12,338 nucleotides of DNA, taken from contig MGUX01000044.1 of the NCBI GenBank assembly GCA_001800185.1, positions 1 through 12,338 on the forward strand, in the 5' to 3' direction. The notes beneath the pieces are model-generated. The model was not told where the DNA came from. It did not search any database and saw only the letters and a list, made by a program, of their open reading frames with translations. Positions 5,416-12,338 of this stretch are shown here, piece by piece. The position numbers were made by a program, and so were the translations under genes. Origin of the DNA: Elusimicrobia bacterium RIFCSPLOWO2_12_FULL_59_9. GTDB lineage: Bacteria > Elusimicrobiota > Elusimicrobia > O2-12-FULL-59-9. Positions within the stretch are counted from its first letter, which is position 1; each line of letters opens with the position of its first letter.

Positions 5416-7466
5416 CGTTTCTTGCTCCAATCCAGCCGCCAAGACGGCTTGAGAATCGGTCCGTATAGGAAAAACGCCACCGACAAATTGCCCTTCTCAT
5501 CGGAGAAAATTTCCGGCCCGCTCATCATTCCCCGGCTTTCCTTTTTGGTGGTGATCACGTGCAAATCCAAATCTTCCTTGACCAGGTTCACGGAACCCGT
5601 AGCCTGCATGGACGCCAGCGGCGCGTCGATGGCGCAGTTTTCAACCTTCCAATTGCCGGACTGAAATTTAAAATCGCCACGGAAGCTGTCATAATCAAAC
5701 GTTTCGAGCCTCCATTTGCCCATGCTCCCCTTGCGGTTGATCTCGTCTAAAATCATAAAGGGCAGGAACACGAGGCGCACGGGCATGTGTTTTTCGATGA
5801 GCTCCGGCACCTTGTAGACCTTGCCCTTTTTTAGCTCGTAGCGGATGCCTCCGGCCAGCTTCTCCAGGCCGGGCTCAAGCCCCGTTAAATTCCACTGGAA
5901 ATTCAGCGGCCCGCCCGTAAAAGAAGGATGCGTCACTTTCCCGGCCGTTAAATCTCCGGAAATGTCCGGAAATCGCTGGGGCAGAGCGAATTTATAGGAG
6001 AGGATCTTTTTTAAAGTGATGTTCTTTTTTTCCCGCCGCCGCGAATCCCCCGTCAAGCTGCCGATCATCGCGCTCAGCTCAGCCACTTTTAGGTTTGCCG
6101 TCCGCGCGTGCAAGATCATATGCGAGGGGGCCGGCAACCGGAACAACGTGCCGTTTAAGCCCCACGGGGTTCCATTCCATAGGCCCTTGAGCTCCTGGAT
6201 ATGAAGATCGCGGCCGTCGAGGAAGGAAACCAAAGAGACTCTTTGAAAACGATGCCCGCGAACCTGGGCCGAGCCGCGGTCCACCTGAACGCGGACCTGC
6301 TCCAGGTTTAAGGTCCCGCTGGAGCCGGTCAACACGAAGCTCGCCTGCGCCGCGCCGCTCAGTTGGTAAATCTCGAGGCGAGGAAAATACTTGGCGCAGG
6401 ATTTCAGGTCCCCGGCGCCGTGGATCAGCTCCACCTTGAACTTGGGGTCTTCCCCCCAGTGGAAATCGCCGTACCCCCGCAATCGCATCTCCGAGTTTCG
6501 CAGGGAAAAGGAGGGCAGGCGCACGTTGGTGCTGCTGACCCAAAAAAAGCTCGTTTCGACCAAAGTCTGCGGAATCTCGGTTCCCTGCGGGAGCCCCGCG
6601 AGGCCGGACAAAAGGCCTCCCGTGGGTAAAACCGTCATGGATAAGCGCCCCGCCGGCGATTTGAAATTTTTGACGATGCCGGAGGCTTCCAGGCGGACGC
6701 CTTCGGTCTCGATATCGAGATTTTCGACGTCGGCGGCGGCCTCGGGCCAGTTAAGCCCGGCCAAGTTGACTTTGGCCCGCAGATCAACCCGGCCGCGAAA
6801 CTCCTTGCCGCGCAAGCGGCTGTCCATGTCAAAAGAGAGTGGCACGGTCACCGGGCCGTCGATGCGCAGATTCCTCAGATTCAAGTTGATCCGGCTGAAG
6901 CTGTAGCGGGACTCCAGCATGCGATCCTCGGCCACGACCCCCCCATGGTAGACGCGGATATTGCTGATATTGAGGCCGGGAAACACGCCGGGTGAAATTC
7001 GGCGGGACGACGGATCGCCGGAGTTGAAAATATTCATGAAGCTCCATTGGCCGTCCTTCAGCCGGTACACCGTGACCTGGGGCGCATGCACCTCCAAGCT
7101 GTCCAAGGCCAGCTTCCCCGACAAAAGAGGAAGCCACTGAAAGCGCGCGACCAAAAGATCGGCCGTCAGCATCTTGCGGTTGGGAGGCAAGCCCGGCAAC
7201 AAGCGCGAATTGACGCGGAGGTTTTTGATCCTTAGTCCCCTAAAAAGGCTGACGGAGACTTCCTCAACGCTGACCGAGCGCTGCAGAGCGGCCTGAAGCC
7301 GCTCGATGAGAAGAAATTTCAGATACTGCGGTGAAAAAGCGCGTTCCAAGGCGTACCCCGCCCCCAGAGCCGCCGCGCTCGCGCCGACGGCGGCCCCAAA
7401 AAGAACGCGCTTAAGCGAGAAACGAATTTGTTTTTTAGTTTGTTTCACGTTCCAGAAATTATCCAA
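5412..7466 (-). CDS. AsmA-like inner-membrane-anchored envelope protein
   Basis: This 684-residue protein has a basic N-terminus, one membrane anchor (about residues 21-40) and then a long beta-rich, presumably periplasmic, region. The segment after the anchor (FLLIERLQAALQRSVSVEEV, then LRIKNLRV and LALDSLEVHAPQVTVY) is the typical AsmA-family N-terminus. The C-terminal part, around FDYDSFRGDFKFQSGNW and MQATGSVNLVKEDLDLHV, resembles the AsmA-like C-terminal domain. Relatives (AsmA, TamB, YhdP) are thought to form grooves that carry phospholipids between the membranes; that role is inferred here. The start is uncertain. TTG at 7466 overlaps the end of the lipid kinase-like gene by eight bases, and GTG at 7448 would remove six residues; neither has a strong ribosome binding site. 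It is the last gene of the receiver-led block. Confidence 0.82.
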   Translation of the reverse strand: MDNFWNVKQTKKQIRFSLKRVLFGAAVGASAAALGAGYALERAFSPQYLKFLLIERLQAALQRSVSVEEVSVSLFRGLRIKNLRVNSRLLPGLPPNRKMLTADLLVARFQWLPLLSGKLALDSLEVHAPQVTVYRLKDGQWSFMNIFNSGDPSSRRISPGVFPGLNISNIRVYHGGVVAEDRMLESRYSFSRINLNLRNLRIDGPVTVPLSFDMDSRLRGKEFRGRVDLRAKVNLAGLNWPEAAADVENLDIETEGVRLEASGIVKNFKSPAGRLSMTVLPTGGLLSGLAGLPQGTEIPQTLVETSFFWVSSTNVRLPSFSLRNSEMRLRGYGDFHWGEDPKFKVELIHGAGDLKSCAKYFPRLEIYQLSGAAQASFVLTGSSGTLNLEQVRVQVDRGSAQVRGHRFQRVSLVSFLDGRDLHIQELKGLWNGTPWGLNGTLFRLPAPSHMILHARTANLKVAELSAMIGSLTGDSRRREKKNITLKKILSYKFALPQRFPDISGDLTAGKVTHPSFTGGPLNFQWNLTGLEPGLEKLAGGIRYELKKGKVYKVPELIEKHMPVRLVFLPFMILDEINRKGSMGKWRLETFDYDSFRGDFKFQSGNWKVENCAIDAPLASMQATGSVNLVKEDLDLHVITTKKESRGMMSGPEIFSDEKGNLSVAFFLYGPILKPSWRLDWSKKR

Positions 7467-8055
7467 GCGCCGTCAAAACCGCCGCGGTTCCAAGCGGCAT
7501 CCACAAATTGTCGTTGAGCGGGAGCGGCAAAACCTCCAAAAGGGTGCAAACGGCCGCGGCCGCGAGCGCTCCGGCGGGGGCAAAGCCCGCCGCCCGGATG
7601 ATGCACAGGCAGGCCGCGAAACAGGCGGCGCTGCCCTCCAAACTTTTCCGGCGGCCCGCCGCCGACGGCCACAAATGCCTGCCCATCGTTTTGCCCACCA
7701 GCGCCGCGGCGGCGTCCCCGAAGGCCAGGCACGCCAGCGAGGCGACGATCACCGCCGGGCGCTCCCCAAAGAATAAAACGGCGAGCCAACAGCCCCAGGA
7801 GGTGAATACCACCCCGCTCAAGCGCCTGCTTTCTTCCTTTCTGGCGACGGCCCCAAACAACGTGAATATCCGCGCATTGAGCCGCGGCGACCTCAAGCGC
7901 AGCCACTCGATGAAGGCCACGGCCACGGCCCAGAAGCCCAGAGTCCACGCGGCGGCGGAGCGGCCCAAGAGCAAGTAGAGGGCCGCATAACCCAGAATGA
8001 GCAAATGAAAGAGCTTGCGTCTGATTTCTAAGATCAAACTTTCATCCATTTCCAT
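7459..8055 (-). CDS. Dolichol kinase / CTP-dependent diacylglycerol kinase-like membrane protein
   Basis: This 198-residue polytopic membrane protein resembles the SEC59/DGK1/phytol kinase group, which is related to phosphatidate cytidylyltransferases and uses CTP to phosphorylate a membrane lipid alcohol. Visible features: RRKLFHLLILG (12-22), the loop RKEESRRLSGVVF (72-84), GDAAAALVGKTMGR (113-126), KSLEGS (137-142) and a C-terminal LPLNDNLWMPLGTA containing DN. These match the order of conserved motifs in the family. The lipid substrate (polyprenol, diacylglycerol or other) cannot be told. Two ATGs are possible, at 8055 and 8049; the first is given. Its start overlaps the end of the metalloprotease-like gene, and its end overlaps the AsmA-like gene, so it is clearly part of one transcript. 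Confidence 0.75.
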   Translation of the reverse strand: MEMDESLILEIRRKLFHLLILGYAALYLLLGRSAAAWTLGFWAVAVAFIEWLRLRSPRLNARIFTLFGAVARKEESRRLSGVVFTSWGCWLAVLFFGERPAVIVASLACLAFGDAAAALVGKTMGRHLWPSAAGRRKSLEGSAACFAACLCIIRAAGFAPAGALAAAAVCTLLEVLPLPLNDNLWMPLGTAAVLTALG

Positions 8056-8734
8056 CTCCGCGCAGAGCCCAGGCGGCCAAGCTCCGCATCCTCAGGGCCA
8101 GCCAGGTCCAAACCAAGCCGGTCTGCATCAGCACGCGGATCGCGAACATTTTTAAATCGACCGCCTGAGGAAAAAGGACTTTAAATAGCGCGGCGATGAG
8201 AAGGCTGTTGGCGGCCACGATCAAGACCAAGGAAAAAAAAACGCCGCCGGCCTGGCGGAGATCGGGCTGCTCCTCCCCCAAAAGCACTTCGGCGGTCGTC
8301 ACGATGTGAAAGGCGAGAGTCGCCCCCATCGCAAAAAGGAAATAGGGGTGGTAAGGGGAGACATCGAATTTAAAAGCCGCCAAACGGAAAAGAAGAAGGC
8401 ACAAAACGCTGTAAAACGGCAGGCAATACGGCGCCAAGGCCACCACGGCGTTGCTGCGGCTTAAAACGACGTGCCCGGACGATTTCTTGACCGAAATCTT
8501 ATGAACGCTGGCTCCGCTCAACCAGCCCGCCACGGCATGGGACAACTCGTGTCCCAAGACATAAAGCCTCGTCGGTCTGTGCCAGAAGTAATGCGCGACC
8601 GGATAAGCGGCCAAGCCGCAGAGAAAATTCCAGGAGAAAGAACTGCCTTGCGCGAGCGGCGCCAGGAGCCGGACGCAGGAAACCAGCGAGACGGCGGCCG
8701 TGGGAAGCAGGAGCAGAGCCAGAATGAACTTCAA
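8042..8734 (-). CDS. M50-like integral membrane zinc metalloprotease
   Basis: With the TTG start proposed here the product has 230 residues and about six hydrophobic segments. VLGHELSHAVAGWLSGASVHKI contains the HExxH zinc motif at residues 62-66, at a predicted membrane boundary, followed by a Gly-containing stretch as in M50B-type peptidases. The usual LDG third-ligand motif is not obvious. An Asp in EEQPDLRQAGG, after the segment with FHIVTTAE, is a possible substitute. A longer frame opens at an ATG at 8845, but its first 37 residues overlap the upstream gene and are polar and unlike a family N-terminus. TTG at 8734 starts just before the first membrane helix and follows GGGGGAAG, so I prefer it. 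It may process or sense a membrane protein, but the substrate is unknown, and a non-peptidase role is possible. Confidence 0.7.
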   Translation of the reverse strand: MKFILALLLLPTAAVSLVSCVRLLAPLAQGSSFSWNFLCGLAAYPVAHYFWHRPTRLYVLGHELSHAVAGWLSGASVHKISVKKSSGHVVLSRSNAVVALAPYCLPFYSVLCLLLFRLAAFKFDVSPYHPYFLFAMGATLAFHIVTTAEVLLGEEQPDLRQAGGVFFSLVLIVAANSLLIAALFKVLFPQAVDLKMFAIRVLMQTGLVWTWLALRMRSLAAWALRGDGNG

Positions 8735-8735
8735 A

Positions 8736-8743
8736 CTTCCCCC
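8736..8743 (-). promoter_or_regulatory. Ribosome binding site supporting the TTG start of the M50-like gene
   Basis: GGGGGAAG on the minus strand overlaps the TAG stop of the upstream gene and lies just before TTG at 8734. The spacing is tight, but the position suggests termination-reinitiation coupling. Confidence 0.4.
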
Positions 8744-9216
8744 TACTCCAGCATATAATCTTTGAAGGGAATTCCTTTGGCGTGCAGCTCCTTTTCCCAA
8801 AGCTCTTTGGCTTGACGCATGCGCTGCCGGGAAAGCTGCACCCAACGACTTTCGGGAGGGGAAAAAAGCTCGACGGCGGTTTGGTGCCAGATATAGGCGT
8901 ACTTCGCGGAGCTCTCCCGCACCGCCTCCTCCTGCTCAAAACGAATCAAATCCAGTTTTTGGTCATACTCCGGCCGGGACAGGGCGCCGGCCGCCAGTTC
9001 TTTGTCGAGCTTGACTTTATTGATCGCGAACTTTTGCTCAAAAAACGCCGCCTTTTCATCCGGGTGATCATGCCAGCGAAGATAGCGCTCGCCCTGCATA
9101 TAGGCCGACCTGGCGCGCAGGACCAAATCCGCGTAAACCATGCCGTACAGGCAGGCCAGGGTCCCGAGAATCATCCCGGCGCCGCGAATCCATCTATTTT
9201 GCATCCATGCCGCCAT
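8743..9216 (-). CDS. Uncharacterised one-TM protein
   Basis: I do not recognise this 157-residue protein. It has a single hydrophobic segment near the N-terminus (about residues 11-33), then a highly charged, mostly helical region of about 120 residues. That region is rich in Glu, Lys, Arg and aromatic residues, with notable segments GERYLRWHDHPDEKAAFFEQKF, SRPEYDQKLDLIRFEQEEAV and SPPESRWVQLSRQRMRQAKELW. There are no cysteines after the membrane segment and no known catalytic motif. Topology would place the charged domain outside the cytoplasm or inside it; neither is certain. A second Met at residue 5 (9204) has a GGCGG before it and may be the real start. It sits 22 bases after the receiver gene and nine bases before the metalloprotease-like start, so it could be a partner or substrate of that protease. 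Confidence 0.7.
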   Translation of the reverse strand: MAAWMQNRWIRGAGMILGTLACLYGMVYADLVLRARSAYMQGERYLRWHDHPDEKAAFFEQKFAINKVKLDKELAAGALSRPEYDQKLDLIRFEQEEAVRESSAKYAYIWHQTAVELFSPPESRWVQLSRQRMRQAKELWEKELHAKGIPFKDYMLE

Positions 9217-9238
9217 AAAACAGGATCGGACGGGAACG

Positions 9239-9700
9239 CTATTTTGTTTCGGGAGGGATCGCTTTCGCTGCTACGGGCCTGGTCATCAAAATCTTATGGA
9301 GAACGTTGGCCAGTTGGAGCGGTTTGACCGGCTTTTCCAAAAATTCAACCACGTTGGATTCCTGGCGGATCATTTCGGCGGTCGAACGGTCGGTATAGAA
9401 CCCGGTGACGACCACGATGGGGATATGGGCCGTTTCTCCGGATTGAAGCCGGCGCAGCACCTCGAAGCCTCCATACCGCGGCAGCATCAAATCAAGCAAG
9501 ATGAGGTCCGGCTTCGTCGCCGCCACTTTATCCAAAGCCTCCTGGCCGTCGGTCGCCGTGACGGAGCGGAAGCCCTCCTTCTGGACGACCATCTCCAAAA
9601 GCTCCAAAACCGCGTCATCGTCATCGACAACCAGGACGGTCTTGCCGGACGCGTCCCCGGCCCCCCCCGTCTGGGACTGATTCTGCTCTGATTGGACCAT
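9239..9700 (-). CDS. Stand-alone response regulator receiver domain protein
   Basis: This is a 153-residue CheY-like receiver domain with no output domain. Acidic residues in VLVVDDDDAV (22-31), the phosphoacceptor Asp70 in LILLDLMLP, Thr99 in VVVTG and Lys123 in EKPVKP are all present, so it should be phosphorylatable. An N-terminal 20-residue extension (SEQNQSQTGGAGDASG) is polar and probably flexible. No histidine kinase is in the window. The ATG at 9700 is preferred to the longer frame from 9775 because GGGGTGA (9706-9712) lies at good spacing and the extra 25 residues have no domain character. It is the first gene of the membrane-protein block, so it may feed back on that block or signal through a partner encoded elsewhere. 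Confidence 0.9.
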   Translation of the reverse strand: MVQSEQNQSQTGGAGDASGKTVLVVDDDDAVLELLEMVVQKEGFRSVTATDGQEALDKVAATKPDLILLDLMLPRYGGFEVLRRLQSGETAHIPIVVVTGFYTDRSTAEMIRQESNVVEFLEKPVKPLQLANVLHKILMTRPVAAKAIPPETK

Positions 9701-9780
9701 GAGCTTCACCCCGCTTCTAAAATCAAAAATGTCCGGGCAGATAACGTCCCGGTTTTTCAAGCGCCCCCAAATCAATCAAT

Positions 9781-9809
9781 ACCATATAAGATTTTCAGCT
9801 CTTTTTCAA
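9781..9809 (-). promoter_or_regulatory. Candidate sigma70-type promoter for the receiver-led operon
   Basis: On the minus strand TTGAAA (9809-9804) is followed after exactly 17 bases by TATGGT (9786-9781). The -35 box matches the consensus at five of six positions and the -10 box at four of six. The distance to the ATG at 9700 is about 80 bases. The rest of the 163-base gap holds GC-rich palindromes near 9817-9854 but no T-run of a standard terminator. Confidence 0.42.
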
Positions 9810-9863
9810 ATCCGCGGGCCCTCGCCAATCTCGACAGGCCTGGCCGCGCGGCCCATGCACCGC

Positions 9864-10484
9864 CTACTTGGCGTATTTGACGGAGCACCCGTACGGCTTG
9901 GTCTTGGCTCTTTTCACGTCCTTGCCCGCCATCACGGAATTAAGCGCGCTCGCAACGTAATTTTCAGCTTTTTCAATGTCGCCGGGATCGGCCGAAGAAA
10001 TGCCGTCAATGGCGCCATGGTAGCGCAAAATCCCCCGGGCGTCGATGACAAACATATGCGGCGTTGTTTTGGCGCGGTAGAGCCTGCCCACCCGGCCCTT
10101 GGGATCCAGGAGAACATGCGTGGGCGCGGCCTTGGCGTTTTTCATGTTGGCGTTGGCTTGCTCCCCATTGACATAGCCTTGCTTGCCTTGGGCGGAAGAG
10201 ATGATGGAAAGCCACGCGATCCCCTTGCCGGTGAACTCTCTTTGAAGCTTGGGGATATTGCCGCCGGCGTAGTGCTTGCGCACGTATGGGCATTCGTGGT
10301 TGTGCCATTCGAGCACCACGATTTTTCCTTTGAAATCGGCAAGCTTTCGCTCCGCGCCGTTGGAGTCCAACAGAGCAAAGTCAGGCGCCGGTTCGCCCAC
10401 CTTGACTGCGCCTTCACCCGCGTGGAACCCGCACGCCCCCACCAGCATGCCGGCTAAGGCAAGAATTCGCAATTCATTTTTCAT
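9864..10484 (-). CDS. Redoxin/thioredoxin-fold lipoprotein
   Basis: This 206-residue protein starts with a lipoprotein signal (MKNELRILALAGMLVGAC), so Cys18 is the likely lipid-modified residue and the protein is probably anchored in the envelope. The rest is a redoxin/AhpC-TSA-type thioredoxin fold: GEPAPDFALLDSNG (30-43), IVVLEWHNHECPYVRKHY, with a single Cys65 where thioredoxins have CxxC, then TPHMFVIDARGILRYHGAIDG, which contains the cis-Pro and the following strand. A second cysteine is near the end in YGCSVKY (Cys200), an arrangement seen in this family. It may act as a periplasmic peroxidase or thiol reductase using the DsbD-like protein as electron source; this is inferred. The gene is 18 bases after dsbD-like and has a G-rich ribosome binding site (AAGGGGGG), so they probably form one operon. 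Confidence 0.86.
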   Translation of the reverse strand: MKNELRILALAGMLVGACGFHAGEGAVKVGEPAPDFALLDSNGAERKLADFKGKIVVLEWHNHECPYVRKHYAGGNIPKLQREFTGKGIAWLSIISSAQGKQGYVNGEQANANMKNAKAAPTHVLLDPKGRVGRLYRAKTTPHMFVIDARGILRYHGAIDGISSADPGDIEKAENYVASALNSVMAGKDVKRAKTKPYGCSVKYAK

Positions 10485-10502
10485 TTTCCCCCCTTTTATA
10501 TC

Positions 10503-12338
10503 CTATTTTTCATCCGTCGCGGCCTTGATCCCATACCGCCGGCTCCCGTCGCCGTTTTCCACGGCGTCTATCAACATCCGCGGCGTTAAGAGCGCGGGAA
10601 GCAAGCGCGGCGCCGCTTGCGGTGAAAAAATCGCGTACAGAGGAACTCCGCTTCGACCCAGGCGTTCCAGCGCCGACGCAATCTCCGCATCACGCGAAGT
10701 CCAATCCGCCTTCATCAGAACCAAGCCCGATCGCTGCAGCGCTTTGCGGACCTTGCGGCGGTTGAACACCGTCCGTTCGTTGACCTGACAGGTGACGCAC
10801 CACGCCGCCGTAAAATTGACAAGAACATCCTGACCGCGGCTGAGGGCGGCCTCAAGACCCGGCTGGGAATAAGTTTCCCAAGCCAGCGTGGAAGGACGGG
10901 CCATAAGGACAACTCCCGCTCCGGTCAACGCGATAACGGCGGCCGCCGCCCTGATGGGCCGCAACGTCCATTTTTTCCAAAGCCAGGCCGCAAGAACGAT
11001 GCTCCATGCCGCGGCGGCGGCATGGCCCAGCCCGGCCCAATGCATCTGCCGGCCCAAGACCCACAATAGCCAGACGGAAGTGGCCCATAAAGGAAATGCG
11101 AGGGCTTCCTTTAAGGTCCGCATCCACGCTCCGGGGCGCGGAAGCCACTGCAGGCCCCTCGGATAAAATGTGAACGCCGCATAAGGAGCGCTCATGCCCG
11201 CCCCCAAGGCGGAAAAGACGGCGAAGACCGCTGCAGCCGGAAGTGCTAAGGCGGCGCCTATGGCCGCGCCCATAAAGGGCGCCGTGCAGGGCGTCGCCAC
11301 CAAAGTGGCTACCACTCCGGAGAAAAAAGGCTCGCGCCATCCCCGCAGATGATGGGTCCAGCCCGCCGCGCGCCCCAGGCTCGCGCCCGCTTCAAAAACG
11401 CCAAACAGGCTAAGGCCCAAAACCACAAAAAGAACGGCCAGAAAAGAAAGGAAAACGGGCGACTGCAGTTGAAAACCCCAACCGATTCTTTGCTCTAGAG
11501 CGCGCAAGAATATCAAGAGGCCCGCCAATACCCAAAACGAAACCAGGATGCCCGCCGCAAAAAGCGTTCCCTGCATCCGGGCGTGCGCCTCGCCTTGAGA
11601 ATATCTCAAGAAGCCGAGCACTTTGATGGAAAGCACCGGCAGCACGCACGGCATGAGGTTTAAGAGCAGCCCGCCCAAAAACGCAAAGCCCAACAGCGCC
11701 GCCAAAGAGGACGAGGCCTTTTTCACGGCAACGTCCACTTCATGGGCGCGAGCGCGATCAACGACGACAATCCCCGTCATGCGTTCGGGAATGGAAGCCG
11801 CTTCCGCGACCGCCCGAAGGCCGAGCGTTATGCGATTTTTGACCCATTCTATTTCTTGACGGGCCGCATGCTCCAGCAAGGAGCCATCATACGGGAAAAA
11901 CTCAACGCTCTCAAAGACAGGCTCTCCAGCGGGGGGGTGGAGGCGCAAGCGAAGCGTTTCGCCCTCTCGGGAAGCCTCAAAGCGCCACCCGGAGTTTTTC
12001 CGGGGCAGACGCGGCAGGGCGCGTGCGTGCGCTACCCGCCATGCCGGATTGGGTTTTGTTTTTTCTTCAACGCGAAGAATCGCTTTGAACTTTCCAAAAG
12101 CGGGAATGCATTCTTCCTTGCATACCAGCCACTCCGCGTTCAAATCAAAGACAATGCTTTTTGCCGGGGTTTTTTTCCATTTCACGGGGACCGTCAAAAA
12201 AAGCTCATCGCCGTAACCGTAGTTAACCAAGGGGCCAGCCTCGATGCGTTCTGGAAAAGGCCAGAGGGGTTCGCCCATCCTTACCGAGGGAGGGTGCCGC
12301 CATTTTAAAACGGGGGCGGCGCCGGAATCCCCCGGATT
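10503..12338 (-). CDS. DsbD/ScsB-like thiol:disulfide interchange protein, 5' end outside window
   Basis: The reading frame is open to the right edge (611 codons visible), so the N-terminus and signal peptide are missing. A Met at 12278 is internal: the residues before it (LKWRHPPSVR) continue the N-terminal domain. Numbering from that Met, the periplasmic domain has a cysteine pair in LVCKEECIPA (53 and 57). About eight membrane segments follow, with the two electron-transfer cysteines in NLMPCVLPVLSIK (211) and VATPCTAPFMGA (331). The C-terminal thioredoxin-like domain has AAWCVTCQVNE (494 and 497). DsbD proteins pass electrons from cytoplasmic thioredoxin through the membrane to periplasmic thiol proteins, so all redox cysteines needed are present. 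The N-terminal domain architecture fits ScsB-like proteins more than E. coli DsbD. It heads, or is inside, an operon with the redoxin lipoprotein. Confidence 0.92.
   Translation of the reverse strand, partial: NPGDSGAAPVLKWRHPPSVRMGEPLWPFPERIEAGPLVNYGYGDELFLTVPVKWKKTPAKSIVFDLNAEWLVCKEECIPAFGKFKAILRVEEKTKPNPAWRVAHARALPRLPRKNSGWRFEASREGETLRLRLHPPAGEPVFESVEFFPYDGSLLEHAARQEIEWVKNRITLGLRAVAEAASIPERMTGIVVVDRARAHEVDVAVKKASSSLAALLGFAFLGGLLLNLMPCVLPVLSIKVLGFLRYSQGEAHARMQGTLFAAGILVSFWVLAGLLIFLRALEQRIGWGFQLQSPVFLSFLAVLFVVLGLSLFGVFEAGASLGRAAGWTHHLRGWREPFFSGVVATLVATPCTAPFMGAAIGAALALPAAAVFAVFSALGAGMSAPYAAFTFYPRGLQWLPRPGAWMRTLKEALAFPLWATSVWLLWVLGRQMHWAGLGHAAAAAWSIVLAAWLWKKWTLRPIRAAAAVIALTGAGVVLMARPSTLAWETYSQPGLEAALSRGQDVLVNFTAAWCVTCQVNERTVFNRRKVRKALQRSGLVLMKADWTSRDAEIASALERLGRSGVPLYAIFSPQAAPRLLPALLTPRMLIDAVENGDGSRRYGIKAATDEK

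Noticed and set aside
6079..6543. Second minus-strand frame of 154 codons inside the AsmA-like gene
   Set aside because: It is out of frame within a well-supported long gene, and its Gly/Pro/Arg-rich translation is typical of frame shadows.
9817..9854. GC-rich palindromes after the redoxin gene (for example GGCCGCGCGGCC at 9842-9853) as a terminator
   Set aside because: Hairpins are possible, but no T-run follows on the minus strand, so an intrinsic terminator is not supported.
9699..10457. Plus-strand open frame of 252 codons
   Set aside because: It is antisense to the redoxin lipoprotein and the promoter region, has no family motif, and its length is explained by GC-rich codon bias of the real gene.

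Overview
This 12.3 kb window is a densely packed, GC-rich bacterial segment. All eleven genes I can support lie on the minus strand, so they are transcribed from right to left. The organism is probably a diderm (Gram-negative-type) bacterium: there is a DsbD-type electron conduit for the periplasm, a lipoprotein redoxin and an AsmA-like envelope protein. I cannot name the phylum from the sequence. The mixture of housekeeping genes with poorly characterised membrane proteins would fit an uncultured lineage, but that is only an impression.

In order of transcription, the window starts at the right edge with a DsbD/ScsB-like thiol:disulfide interchange protein whose N-terminus lies outside (12338-10503). 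A lipoprotein of the redoxin/thioredoxin fold follows 18 bases later (10484-9864). After a 163-base gap with a candidate promoter comes a tightly spaced five-gene block: a stand-alone response-regulator receiver domain (9700-9239), a one-TM protein of unknown function (9216-8743), an M50-like membrane metalloprotease with HELSH (about 8734-8042), a dolichol kinase/CTP-dependent diacylglycerol kinase-like membrane protein (8055-7459), and an AsmA-like protein (7466-5412). The last three are joined by overlaps or near-overlaps. This block looks like a regulated envelope/lipid operon.

A good sigma70-type promoter overlaps the AsmA stop codon and should drive pyrE (Thermus-type orotate phosphoribosyltransferase, 5351-4749). 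A 228-base intergenic region made mostly of short degenerate GTGGTCA/GTGATCA repeats separates pyrE from an MFS transporter gene (4520-3288). A second block of the same repeat family follows the transporter. Then comes purB (3188-1884), linked by a 4-base GTGA overlap to a SAM hydroxide adenosyltransferase (DUF62) gene (1887-1111). That gene is in turn linked by a 4-base ATGA overlap to an RlmI-like rRNA methyltransferase that runs off the left edge (1114-1).

The points most worth a second look are: the repeat blocks bracketing the MFS gene, including a large potential cruciform; the replacement of the expected catalytic His by Gln in the DUF62 enzyme; and the receiver-domain-led membrane operon with an uncharacterised protein. 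I see no tRNA, rRNA, CRISPR array, insertion sequence or phage gene. No gene-free stretch exceeds 300 bases.
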